This document shows, in pieces, positions 7,868 through 15,624 of a DNA stretch of 64,000 bases; the first letter of the stretch is position 1; every line of letters begins with the position of its first letter. Under the pieces are notes generated by a model. That model did no database searches and had not been told where the DNA came from. It saw only the letters and a program-made list of their open reading frames with translations. Made by a program: the position numbers and the translations under genes. This DNA comes from UBA7239 sp964509075 (GTDB taxonomy: Bacteria; Pseudomonadota; Gammaproteobacteria; Pseudomonadales; UBA7239). The stretch covers positions 248,001-312,000 of the forward strand of contig CAZDWC010000003.1 in the NCBI GenBank assembly GCA_964509075.1, written 5' to 3'.

Positions 7868-9334
7868 TCAGATTTCAGTGAGCGGCAGGCGAATGGTGAA
7901 GCTGGCGCCCTCGCTGGGGCGCGATTCGACATCAATGGTGCCGCCGTGGTGTTCAGTAATGATGAAGTAGGAAATGGACAGGCCGAGACCTGTGCCCTGG
8001 CCGACTTCCTTGGTGGTGAAAAAGGGCTCGAAGATGTGGCGACGCACTTCCGGCGGGATGCCCGGGCCGTTGTCGGCAATGCGTATCCATGCGTAAAAAT
8101 TGTCGTTGCCTGTGGTTACCACGATCTGCGGATCTTCTGTGTGATGCTGTATCAATGCTTGAGATGCATTGCGCAACAGATTGAGTACCACTTGCTGGAT
8201 TTCCGGTGCCGAGCAGGGGACGGGTGGCATGTCGTCACCAAGCAGGCGGATCAGCTCGATGCGCGATGGATGATCCTGCATGCGAATTTCAAAATTGTTG
8301 TCGGCCAGCTCAAGGCAGTTGTTGACCAGTGCATTGAGATCGACGGGCAGATGCTGGTTGCTGCTGCGCGAGAAGCCCAGCATGTTGGATACGATACGCG
8401 CAGAGCGCTCGCCGGCATCGCGGATAGTCTTGAGAAAATTGACGATTTCGCGTTGTTGCAGGTAGGCGTTTATCTGTTGCAAATCAACCTGCAGTGCCGC
8501 TGCTGTTTCGATATTTTTTGCCAGATCGGGTGAAAGTCGGCGTTCGATGTTCTGCACACTTTGCAGGATGGCGCCGAGGGGGTTGTTGATTTCGTGCGCC
8601 ATGCCGGCGGCCAGTTCGCCGAGCGACAGCATCTTCTCGTTCTGGATCATCATGTTTTCCATCATGATGCGCATGGTGACATCGTCAATGCGTATGACGG
8701 CTTCCTTGATGTCGTGTGCGATCAGTGGATAAACCGTGATGTCGCTGTAATAGGTTTCACTATTGTCTTCCAGCTTGGTGCTTTCCATGATCTTGGGAAT
8801 GCCGTCATTGATGGCCTGCTGGATCATGTCCAGGGTGATGGGCAAATTCGGGTAGGCTTGCCATAACAGCTTGCCGGCTACCGCGTCAGCGGTGAGATCC
8901 GTGGCGCGTTCGGCGCTGGTGTTCCAATGGGTGATGCGCCCATCGGCAGTGACACTGATCAGCACCGAGGGCATGGAGTTGATGATGCTGTTGAGGTAAT
9001 CCTGCGTCTTGCGCAGTTTTTCTTCGGTGATCTCGTGTTGGGCAATTTCACCGTAGAGCATGTTGTTGATGCCGCGCAGCTTTTGCGTGCGCTCTTCAAG
9101 GCGTTGCTCAATGTTCCGGTAGGCATCTTCCCATTCGCTCAGTTTGCGGTTTGAGCGCCTGCTCTGGACATAAGCCCACACGCCAAGCCCGCTGGCAAGC
9201 AGCAATAGGCCGATCAGCAGTGCCATCTGGTTTGAAGGCATATGGTTGCTGGTGGAGGCGGCTGCCTGTGCAGTGAAACTGGAGAGGAGTGTCAGCAGCA
9301 GCCCCGAAGCTGCCTTCCTGGCGACAGCTTTCAT
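7868..9334 (-). CDS. membrane PAS-domain sensor histidine kinase
   Basis: A 488-residue inner-membrane sensor kinase. The N-terminus is signal-like (SGLLLTLLSSFTAQAAA), followed by one transmembrane helix near residues 35-57, a charged coiled coil, a PAS domain around 115-230, a HisKA domain with the phospho-acceptor in GMAHEINNPLGAILQ, and a HATPase domain with DNGPGIPPEVRRHIFEPFF and GTGLGLSISYFIITEHHGG. No receiver domain and no response regulator are adjacent, so it is an orphan and its signal and partner are unknown. Confidence 0.88.
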   Translation of the reverse strand: MKAVARKAASGLLLTLLSSFTAQAAASTSNHMPSNQMALLIGLLLLASGLGVWAYVQSRRSNRKLSEWEDAYRNIEQRLEERTQKLRGINNMLYGEIAQHEITEEKLRKTQDYLNSIINSMPSVLISVTADGRITHWNTSAERATDLTADAVAGKLLWQAYPNLPITLDMIQQAINDGIPKIMESTKLEDNSETYYSDITVYPLIAHDIKEAVIRIDDVTMRIMMENMMIQNEKMLSLGELAAGMAHEINNPLGAILQSVQNIERRLSPDLAKNIETAAALQVDLQQINAYLQQREIVNFLKTIRDAGERSARIVSNMLGFSRSSNQHLPVDLNALVNNCLELADNNFEIRMQDHPSRIELIRLLGDDMPPVPCSAPEIQQVVLNLLRNASQALIQHHTEDPQIVVTTGNDNFYAWIRIADNGPGIPPEVRRHIFEPFFTTKEVGQGTGLGLSISYFIITEHHGGTIDVESRPSEGASFTIRLPLTEI

Positions 9335-9433
9335 CAGAGCTTGTCCGCTGCTGAAAATGACATGAGGTTTACCGGTTGCGCCGATTGCATCCGTGCAATT
9401 CTAGTGGAAATACACCGGCTTATATAGTTTCAA

Positions 9434-10141
9434 CTAATCATCGCGATCCTGTTCATCGTGTTCTTGCTGTGCGTGATCTTCATGCTCGCCGTCTCCGTGC
9501 ATCTCGCCGGCTTCATCATCTTTTGCGGCAAACGGGTGTGTCCAGCTGTAGCCCCAGAAACCGGCCACAGCCAGCAGGATCACCCCGCCTATCAGCAGGT
9601 GCTTGCTGGAAATACTGTCGGTTGCAGTACCGGATTTCATGCCGGTGACCATGGCGCGCGCCAGGTTTTCGCCGTGGATGCGGCTGCTGAAAAACACGCC
9701 GGCGATGTGCAGGCACACCAGCGCCAGCATGCCATTGGCTGCAAGTTCGTGCGTTTCTTCCAGCCATTCGGCACCTGATTCGTACAGGAAATAGCCGGTA
9801 GCAGCCGTGAGGGCGCCCAGGCCGAGCAACAGGAAGACGGCGACACTGCCGAGAGGATTGTGGCCGAGATAGTGGCGAGGTGCTGTGTGCAGGTTTTTGA
9901 TATAGCTGACAATCTGTGCGGGTGAATAGAGAAATTCGCTGAAGCGTGCATAGCGGCTGCCGATGAAACCCCACAACAGACGGAATACGAGCAAACCCGC
10001 CAAGGTGTAGCCGGCAGTAATATGGATGCTCTGCAGGCCTTCTTCTTCGGCAGTGACATAGGCCACGGCAAAACTGATGGCCAATAGCCAGTGAAACAAT
10101 CGGGTAGGGATGTCCCATACCAGTATTTTGCTATTACTCAT
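9434..10141 (-). CDS. b-type cytochrome (cytochrome b561/b6-like) with acidic His-rich tail
   Basis: A 235-residue membrane cytochrome of the di-haem b561/Ni-Fe hydrogenase cytochrome b type. Candidate haem-ligand histidines are in TRLFHWLLAISF, QSIHITAGYTLAGLL, and LVCLHIAGVFFSSRIHGENLARAM; four to five membrane helices are evident. Such proteins pass electrons between quinol or haem partners and a periplasmic cytochrome. The last roughly 35 residues (KDDEAGEMHGDGEHEDHAQ onward) are strongly acidic and histidine-rich, not part of the core fold and possibly metal-binding. No c-type cytochrome gene is adjacent. Confidence 0.85.
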   Translation of the reverse strand: MSNSKILVWDIPTRLFHWLLAISFAVAYVTAEEEGLQSIHITAGYTLAGLLVFRLLWGFIGSRYARFSEFLYSPAQIVSYIKNLHTAPRHYLGHNPLGSVAVFLLLGLGALTAATGYFLYESGAEWLEETHELAANGMLALVCLHIAGVFFSSRIHGENLARAMVTGMKSGTATDSISSKHLLIGGVILLAVAGFWGYSWTHPFAAKDDEAGEMHGDGEHEDHAQQEHDEQDRDD

Positions 10142-10364
10142 GGCAATGCTCCTGTGTTGTCATACCTGTCCAGTATCCACTGCTGTTCTTAAAGGAAGCT
10201 TAATGGTGCTGTCACTCATTTGATCAGCATCAAGTGGTTGCCAGTCTTGTCGTGACCACGCAATCATCCAATCCTCTAGGCTGCCGGCTGCAGGCCTGAT
10301 GTTACAGTGTGACACGTCCAGCCATTACAAAAGCAAGCGACAACATTCATAACAGGACTTCATC

Positions 10365-12806
10365 ATGACATCCGCTCCCCGCATCATCCCGTTGCCACAG
10401 ATCAGCAATGAGGCCGTTGGCGGCAAGGCTGAAGGATTGGCGCGATTGATTCGTCTCGGCTTGCATGTGCCTTCCGGTTTTGTGATCCAGCATGCACAGC
10501 CCGGGCGCTTGCCGGATGATCTGTTTGCGCACTATCGCGATATCGGCGGTGGCGCCGTTGCCGTGCGTTCCTCCGCCATTGGCGAGGATTCTGCCGATGC
10601 CTCGTTCGCCGGTCAGTATGAAACCATTCTCAATGTACAGGGCGAACAGGCGCTGGTACAGGCGATTGAGCACTGTCTGCAGTCGATTGCCAACGTGCGT
10701 GCCAGTGCCTACAAGCAACAGAAAACCGACGCTGCCGCTGTCGAAAACATTGCCGGGGAAATGGCGGTTGTGGTGCAAAACATGGTGCAGGCCAGTGCCG
10801 CAGGTGTGTTGTTTACCGCAGATCCTGTTAGCAATTCGCGCCAGCGTATTGTCATTGATGCGGTTGCCGGGCTCGGTGAAAAACTGGTGAGCGGCGAAGC
10901 CACGCCCGATCATTATGTGCTCGACCGCAAAGGCGTTTTGCTGGAGCAGGATTTACTGGGCAGTGAGTCTTTGTTGTCAGCGTCACAGTTGCGGCAATTG
11001 CTGGAGGGCGCCTTGTATGCAGAGCAGCAGGCAGGCCAGCCGCTGGATATGGAGTGGGCGTTCGATGCAAACGGTGTGTTGTGCTGGTTGCAGGCACGGC
11101 CGATCACCACCCTGGGTGCCGATCTCGGTGAGTTGAATACGCCGTTGCTCGATCCGCAACATATCTACACGCGCTGCAATGTTTCAGAGGCGCTGCCCGG
11201 TGCTTTGTGTCCGTTGACACATTCCGTCACCGGTCGCGGTCTTGAAGTGGGCATGCAACGTATGTTCATTGATTTCGGCATACTCGAACATGAAGATGAC
11301 AAATGGTATGTGATGGCCAATTTTTACGGCCACATGTTCATGAACTTGTCGACGATGGCCTGGACCTCGCTGAAAGCCTTTGGCACCAATGCCGACGATC
11401 TGGCGCTGGCGGTGTGTGGTCGTTTGATTCCGGAGTTGAATGAAGGTTTTGTCAAACCGCCGCTGTGGAAGCGCCTGCCGGTCTTGCGCAAATATTTTTC
11501 CACGCTGTTTTCCGGCGGCAAGCATCGCGAGCGTTTGCAGCAGCAAGTGCAGACACTGCAATTGCGGCCACAGCAAACGGCGCTGATGCAGTGGCAGATG
11601 ATTGATGAGCACATGGATGAAATGTACAAGGCGCATCATTCGCATCTGGTGTCATCAACCGGCTCCGGCATGATGACGCCCTTGTTGCTGGGCATTCTCG
11701 CCAAAGGGCAGCCGCCGGCCGATGAGCATCACCTGATGGTGGCGGATTTGCTGGCCGGTGCTGACAACGTGGAAAGTGCGGACATTGCATTGGGCGCAAC
11801 GCGGATACAGCAAAAACTTTTGCAACAGCAAAATGTCAGCGAGTGTTTTGTCGATGTGACAGCGGATCAGGCGCTGGCCTACTTGCGTTCGACTGATTCT
11901 GGTGAAGCCGGTAGGGAGTTTGCGCGTTACTTGCAGCGCCACGGTCATCGCTCGATCAGCGAAATGGATTTGCGCATGAAAGAGTGGGCTTGTGATCCCA
12001 TGCCTTTGATTCATACCTTGCAGAATGCCGTGCGCGGTTTGTTATCGCAGGGCAATGTTGCTGCCAGAACGGCAGCCTCGAATGCCGATGCCATGCGTGC
12101 ACAGAATGCGGTGGTGCGTTTTCTGGTGCGATTGGCACAGCGTACGGTGCAGGGGCGCGAGCTGTCGAAATCCTGCCTGCTAGGTGTGAAACAGAAATTC
12201 AAGCAAGCCTATCGTGATCTGGCACAGCTAATGGTTGCAGAAAATATTCTGCCGGATACCGATGCCGTGTACTTTCTCACTCATAATGAGCTCGGTGAGT
12301 TATTGCGCACTGGTAAACGTGAGCTGGTTGCGCATGCCTTGCAACGTCGCCATGCACTGGATCAGCAGCAGCAATTGCAGTTTGCAGATATCAGTGTCGG
12401 CGTGCCGCAACCGGTACAACCAGATCTCACGCAATTGCCTGCCGACAAACTGGTGCGCGGCAGGACGGTCAGCCGTGGCCGCGTGGTCGGTTACGCCAAA
12501 ATTGCGCTGGTGGTCAGCGAGGCGGAGAAGCTGCAGGCCGGCGACATCCTGATCGCTCCCATCACTGATATCGCCTGGACACCGTATTTCGGTTTGATCG
12601 GTGGTTTGGCCACCGACATCGGCAGTGCCGTTTCACACGGGGCAGTAGTGGCGCGGGAATACGGCCTGCCTGCCATCGTAAAAACCGATATTGGCACCCA
12701 GGTTTTCCAGGATGGCGATCTGGTGGTGCTCGATGCCGATAACGGTCTGCTGCGCCCGGCCAGCGCGGACGAGGCACAGTCTTTCCTGGCGACTCGGTCG
12801 CACTGA
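10365..12806 (+). CDS. PEP-synthase/rifampicin-phosphotransferase-like enzyme
   Basis: An 813-residue three-part enzyme: an N-terminal ATP-grasp domain of the PEP synthase/PPDK family (VGGKAEGLARL, AVRSSAIGEDSADASFAGQYE, MEWAFDANGVLCWLQARPI), a long central domain, and a C-terminal swivelling domain with the phosphohistidine at about residue 758 in SAVSHGAVVAREYGLPAIV. This layout, rather than that of true PpsA, which carries a C-terminal TIM barrel, matches rifampicin phosphotransferases and related dikinases that transfer phosphate to a small molecule held by the middle domain. The substrate cannot be told from the sequence. It stands alone on the plus strand, 112 bases before the bufferin operon. 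Confidence 0.8.
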   Translation: MTSAPRIIPLPQISNEAVGGKAEGLARLIRLGLHVPSGFVIQHAQPGRLPDDLFAHYRDIGGGAVAVRSSAIGEDSADASFAGQYETILNVQGEQALVQAIEHCLQSIANVRASAYKQQKTDAAAVENIAGEMAVVVQNMVQASAAGVLFTADPVSNSRQRIVIDAVAGLGEKLVSGEATPDHYVLDRKGVLLEQDLLGSESLLSASQLRQLLEGALYAEQQAGQPLDMEWAFDANGVLCWLQARPITTLGADLGELNTPLLDPQHIYTRCNVSEALPGALCPLTHSVTGRGLEVGMQRMFIDFGILEHEDDKWYVMANFYGHMFMNLSTMAWTSLKAFGTNADDLALAVCGRLIPELNEGFVKPPLWKRLPVLRKYFSTLFSGGKHRERLQQQVQTLQLRPQQTALMQWQMIDEHMDEMYKAHHSHLVSSTGSGMMTPLLLGILAKGQPPADEHHLMVADLLAGADNVESADIALGATRIQQKLLQQQNVSECFVDVTADQALAYLRSTDSGEAGREFARYLQRHGHRSISEMDLRMKEWACDPMPLIHTLQNAVRGLLSQGNVAARTAASNADAMRAQNAVVRFLVRLAQRTVQGRELSKSCLLGVKQKFKQAYRDLAQLMVAENILPDTDAVYFLTHNELGELLRTGKRELVAHALQRRHALDQQQQLQFADISVGVPQPVQPDLTQLPADKLVRGRTVSRGRVVGYAKIALVVSEAEKLQAGDILIAPITDIAWTPYFGLIGGLATDIGSAVSHGAVVAREYGLPAIVKTDIGTQVFQDGDLVVLDADNGLLRPASADEAQSFLATRSH

Positions 12807-12918
12807 ATTGTTGGGCGCAGCCATGGTCAATGCCGCTGCAGGCTGCTAGATTGTGCTGCGGCCGGAGCTGTTCCGGTCATTGGTTTCGGAAAACAGGCAA
12901 TTTTTTTGAGGGCTTTTT

Positions 12919-13143
12919 ATGAACAAAAAAACACGTTTGCTGGCTGCGGTTGCGTTGACCAGTGCTGTAGTCATCCCGGCTGTACATGCGGATGCCGATC
13001 CTTTCCAGCAGGCAACCGTGCTGGCCAACGCTCATGAAGAAAAAGACGGCGAAGGCAAGTGTGGCGAGGGCAAGTGCGGCGAAATGGATGGTGGTGAGAA
13101 GGGTGGCAAGGATGACAAAGGTGATGCTGCGCCCAAGTCCTGA
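12919..13143 (+). CDS. bufA: BufA-type bufferin precursor peptide
   Basis: A 74-residue precursor with a Sec-type signal peptide (KKTRLLAAVALTSAVVIPA, then HADA) and a mature part rich in Lys, Asp and Gly. It contains two overlapping EGKCG motifs in EGKCGEGKCGEMD, the only cysteines. EGKCG cysteines in bufferins (DUF2282 family) are converted by an MbnB-like enzyme to thiooxazole-type heterocycles, and the exported peptide buffers copper. A GAGGG ribosome site precedes the ATG. The two modification genes follow immediately. Confidence 0.88.
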   Translation: MNKKTRLLAAVALTSAVVIPAVHADADPFQQATVLANAHEEKDGEGKCGEGKCGEMDGGEKGGKDDKGDAAPKS

Positions 13144-13148
13144 AACAC

Positions 13149-13994
13149 ATGGGAGTTAAAGCGGCCCGCACGCATATTGAAGTTGAAGGTGCGGGCCTCG
13201 GTTTACGCAGGGGCTTGTTGAAGCCTTTGCAGGATGTCGGCCGTGAAGCGATGAACTTCATGGAGGTGACGCCCGATAACTGGATCGGGATTGGCGGTGC
13301 CTACCGTCGCCAGCTGCGCAGTTTCACCGAGCGTTTCCCGTTTGTTGCGCACGGCTTGTCTTTGTCATTGGGCGGGCCTGATGTGCTGGATGTGGCATAC
13401 ATAAACCAGCTTAAAAACTTTCTCGTCGAGCACAATATTCGCTGTTTCAGTGAACACCTTAGCTATTGCAGTGCCGGCGGCCACCTCTACGATCTCATGC
13501 CCTTGCCGTTTACCGATGAAGCAGTCAGGCATGTTGCAACACGTATTAGTCAGGTGCAGGACATGCTGGGACAGCGCATTGCTGTTGAAAACATTTCCTA
13601 TTATGCAGCGCCGTTTCAGCAATTGAGTGAAATCGACTTTGTTTGCGCTGTGCTGCAGGAAGCGGATTGTGACCTGTTGCTGGACGTCAACAATGTCTAC
13701 GTTAACAGCATCAACCATCACTACGATGCGTACGAATTTATCGCTGCACTGCCTTTGCAGCGTGTGGTTTATCTGCATATGGCAGGCCACAAGACCGTTT
13801 CCGAAACCTTGTTGATCGATACGCACGGCTCTGCCGTTATCGAACCGGTGTGGGATTTGTTGGCATTCGTGTATGAAAAGCTAGGTACGGTACCCACGCT
13901 GCTGGAGCGTGATTTTGACTATCCGCCTATTGAGCAGTTGCTGGATGAAGTAGGGCGTATCCGTCAGTTGCAAGGAAACTTGCATGCCTGTTAA
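13149..13994 (+). CDS. bufB: BufB, DUF692/MbnB-like multinuclear iron oxidase
   Basis: A 281-residue TIM-barrel protein of the DUF692 family, homologous to MbnB/TglH, the iron enzymes that oxidise cysteines in RiPP precursors. Conserved acidic and histidine ligands are in FVAHGLSLSLGG, CFSEHLSYC, AVENISYY, DLLLDVNNVYVN, YLHMAGHK and LIDTHG. The start is five bases after bufA, and the 3' end overlaps bufC by 11 bp, so the three genes form one operon. It should act in the cytoplasm with BufC on the BufA precursor. Confidence 0.93.
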   Translation: MGVKAARTHIEVEGAGLGLRRGLLKPLQDVGREAMNFMEVTPDNWIGIGGAYRRQLRSFTERFPFVAHGLSLSLGGPDVLDVAYINQLKNFLVEHNIRCFSEHLSYCSAGGHLYDLMPLPFTDEAVRHVATRISQVQDMLGQRIAVENISYYAAPFQQLSEIDFVCAVLQEADCDLLLDVNNVYVNSINHHYDAYEFIAALPLQRVVYLHMAGHKTVSETLLIDTHGSAVIEPVWDLLAFVYEKLGTVPTLLERDFDYPPIEQLLDEVGRIRQLQGNLHAC

Positions 13995-14778
13995 CGAGCG
14001 CGCCGTCTTGTTCGAGCAGCAGCGGCAATTCGCCGATCATTTGCGTGCGCCGCAGCAACATCCTGCGCCTGCAGGCCTTGATGCCGAGCGCCTGCAGGTT
14101 TATCGGGAACTGTTTTTCAATAATGTCAGCGGATTACTTGCTTCATTGTTTCCGCAGTTGCGTTCGGTGTGCGCTGCGGATTTCTGGCATGCACTGGTGC
14201 GCGATTTCTATGCACATCATGCCTGCGTTACACCGCGATTTCCCGCCGTGGCTGACGAGTTTGTTGAATATCTGTTGCATGAACGGCAGGCGTTGGATGA
14301 TCCGCCGTGGCTGGTTGAGCTGGCCCAGTTTGAATGGGCGCAACTCGCCTTGCAGAACAGTGAAGAGGAACTGCCTGCCATGGCGATGGATGCAAATACG
14401 GACAGCGAGCTCGAAAAGCAGAAGCTGGAGTTCTCGCCATTGTGCTGGCCTTTGTTGTTCCGCTACCCCGTGCACTGCGCGGCGTCTGAAGTGTTGTCTA
14501 CTGGTCTGCAACCACAGGAAACCTGTTTGTTGCTGTACCGCCGGCGCGATGATGTTGTGGTTGTTCTGGAAACGACGGTCGTTATTTTCCGTCTGTTGCA
14601 GCTATTGCAGCGCGGTGACGTTGCTGCTGCCATTGCTGCGCTGGCTGTAGAGATGTTGCCGCATGACAAGGAATGGGTATCTCGCATGGCAATAAACAGC
14701 ATCCGCAATTTTCTCGCTGCTGAAATCCTGCTGCCCTGTCTGGATTATTCGAGGCATACCGTCAGAGACAGCGCATAA
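13984..14778 (+). CDS. bufC: BufC, DUF2063/MbnC-like partner protein
   Basis: A 264-residue protein with the N-terminal DUF2063/HvfC-BufC domain (LDAERLQVYRELFFNNVSGLLASLFPQL, split here by no gap but typical of the family in its Phe-Pro pattern) and a less conserved C-terminal half. Family members bind the DUF692 enzyme and present the precursor. It overlaps bufB by 11 bp. Its 3' end overlaps the convergent cheX-like gene by 34 bp. The DoxX-type membrane gene (bufD) that often completes such operons is not present. Confidence 0.88.
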   Translation: MPVNERAVLFEQQRQFADHLRAPQQHPAPAGLDAERLQVYRELFFNNVSGLLASLFPQLRSVCAADFWHALVRDFYAHHACVTPRFPAVADEFVEYLLHERQALDDPPWLVELAQFEWAQLALQNSEEELPAMAMDANTDSELEKQKLEFSPLCWPLLFRYPVHCAASEVLSTGLQPQETCLLLYRRRDDVVVVLETTVVIFRLLQLLQRGDVAAAIAALAVEMLPHDKEWVSRMAINSIRNFLAAEILLPCLDYSRHTVRDSA

Positions 14779-15194
14779 CTTTGCCATTGCACGGGAATGT
14801 TGAATGCCCGCAAGTGGCCGGGAATGTTGATCTGTTCCGGTTCGCCTTTCACGACAACTGGTACGGAAATCATGAACCCGGCACCAAATTCAGTGCGTGC
14901 GTTGCCGGAAATGGTGTTGGCCAGCTCGCCGATACTGTCGCGCACCATGTCTTCGTCTATCTGTTTCTCACCCAGCGTCAGCAATAAATGGTGCAGCATG
15001 ATACGTGGCGCAGAAATCAGTACGCACCCCTTGCGCGTACCTGAAACACCGATGATGCCGGTGTAGTCGGAAAGCGGAATGCCGTCATGGCGCGTAAGAT
15101 ATGGCGTGCCGATAATGGCTTCGTTGTCAGATACTGTACTGAAATAATGTCTGGCGCCGCTAATGAATGTCGTTACTTCATGCTCGTTCATCAT
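14745..15194 (-). CDS. CheX-like CheY-P phosphatase domain protein
   Basis: A 149-residue stand-alone CheX/CheC-family protein. Visible signatures are GVSGTRKGCVLISAPRIMLHHLL, then the DSIGELANTISGNARTEFG helix, which carries the E-x2-N catalytic pair of CheX phosphatases. It is expected to dephosphorylate a receiver, most simply the CheY-like protein encoded just upstream. Its ATG at 15194 overlaps the stop of that gene as ATGA, implying coupling; an ATG three bases later is equally possible. The longer open frame upstream to 15293 lies inside the response regulator and is rejected. Confidence 0.88.
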   Translation of the reverse strand: MMNEHEVTTFISGARHYFSTVSDNEAIIGTPYLTRHDGIPLSDYTGIIGVSGTRKGCVLISAPRIMLHHLLLTLGEKQIDEDMVRDSIGELANTISGNARTEFGAGFMISVPVVVKGEPEQINIPGHLRAFNIPVQWQSYALSLTVCLE

Positions 15195-15592
15195 GTCTTT
15201 GCACTCATGTATGATTTGCTTTTTGCTTGCGCGGCGCTTTCGATCAGGCGATTGAGTGACTGGTTCAATTCGGCAGATGTAAAAGGCTTGCACAGAAATC
15301 CGCGAGCGCCGTTGCGAATGGCTTCAATCGCAGTGGATTTGTCTGCCAGGGCAGAAATTACCAGAATGATGATGTCCGGTTTGAGTTTTACCAATTCCTT
15401 GATGCATTCAGTGCCATCCATTTCAGGCATGGTCAGGTCCATGGTAACAATGTCCGGCATGATGTCATGGCAGATACGCACTGCTTCCCGGCCATTAGTG
15501 GCCCGCACAATCTTGGTGATGCCGGTCAGCGTATTTTCACGTGCAATCTTGTTGCGGATTATCATGGAATCATCGACGATCATGAGCTTCAT
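15191..15592 (-). CDS. CheY-like single-domain response regulator
   Basis: A 133-residue receiver without an output domain. The acidic pair is in KLMIVDDSMII, the phospho-acceptor Asp in PDIVTMDLTMPEMDG, the Ser/Thr switch region in ILVISALADKS and the conserved Lys in FLCKPFTSAEL. It sits between the CheA-like membrane kinase (32 bp away) and the CheX-like phosphatase (ATGA overlap), which suggests a closed kinase-receiver-phosphatase circuit. The output target is not encoded nearby, unless it is the divergent EAL protein. Confidence 0.93.
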   Translation of the reverse strand: MKLMIVDDSMIIRNKIARENTLTGITKIVRATNGREAVRICHDIMPDIVTMDLTMPEMDGTECIKELVKLKPDIIILVISALADKSTAIEAIRNGARGFLCKPFTSAELNQSLNRLIESAAQAKSKSYMSAKT

Positions 15593-15624
15593 CTTGCTTT
15601 CCTGTTATCAGATTGTAGTGCTGC

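Noticed and set aside
7583..8533. 316-codon plus frame over queD and the kinase
   Set aside because: Spans two genes on the opposite strand that have intact motifs; shadow frame.
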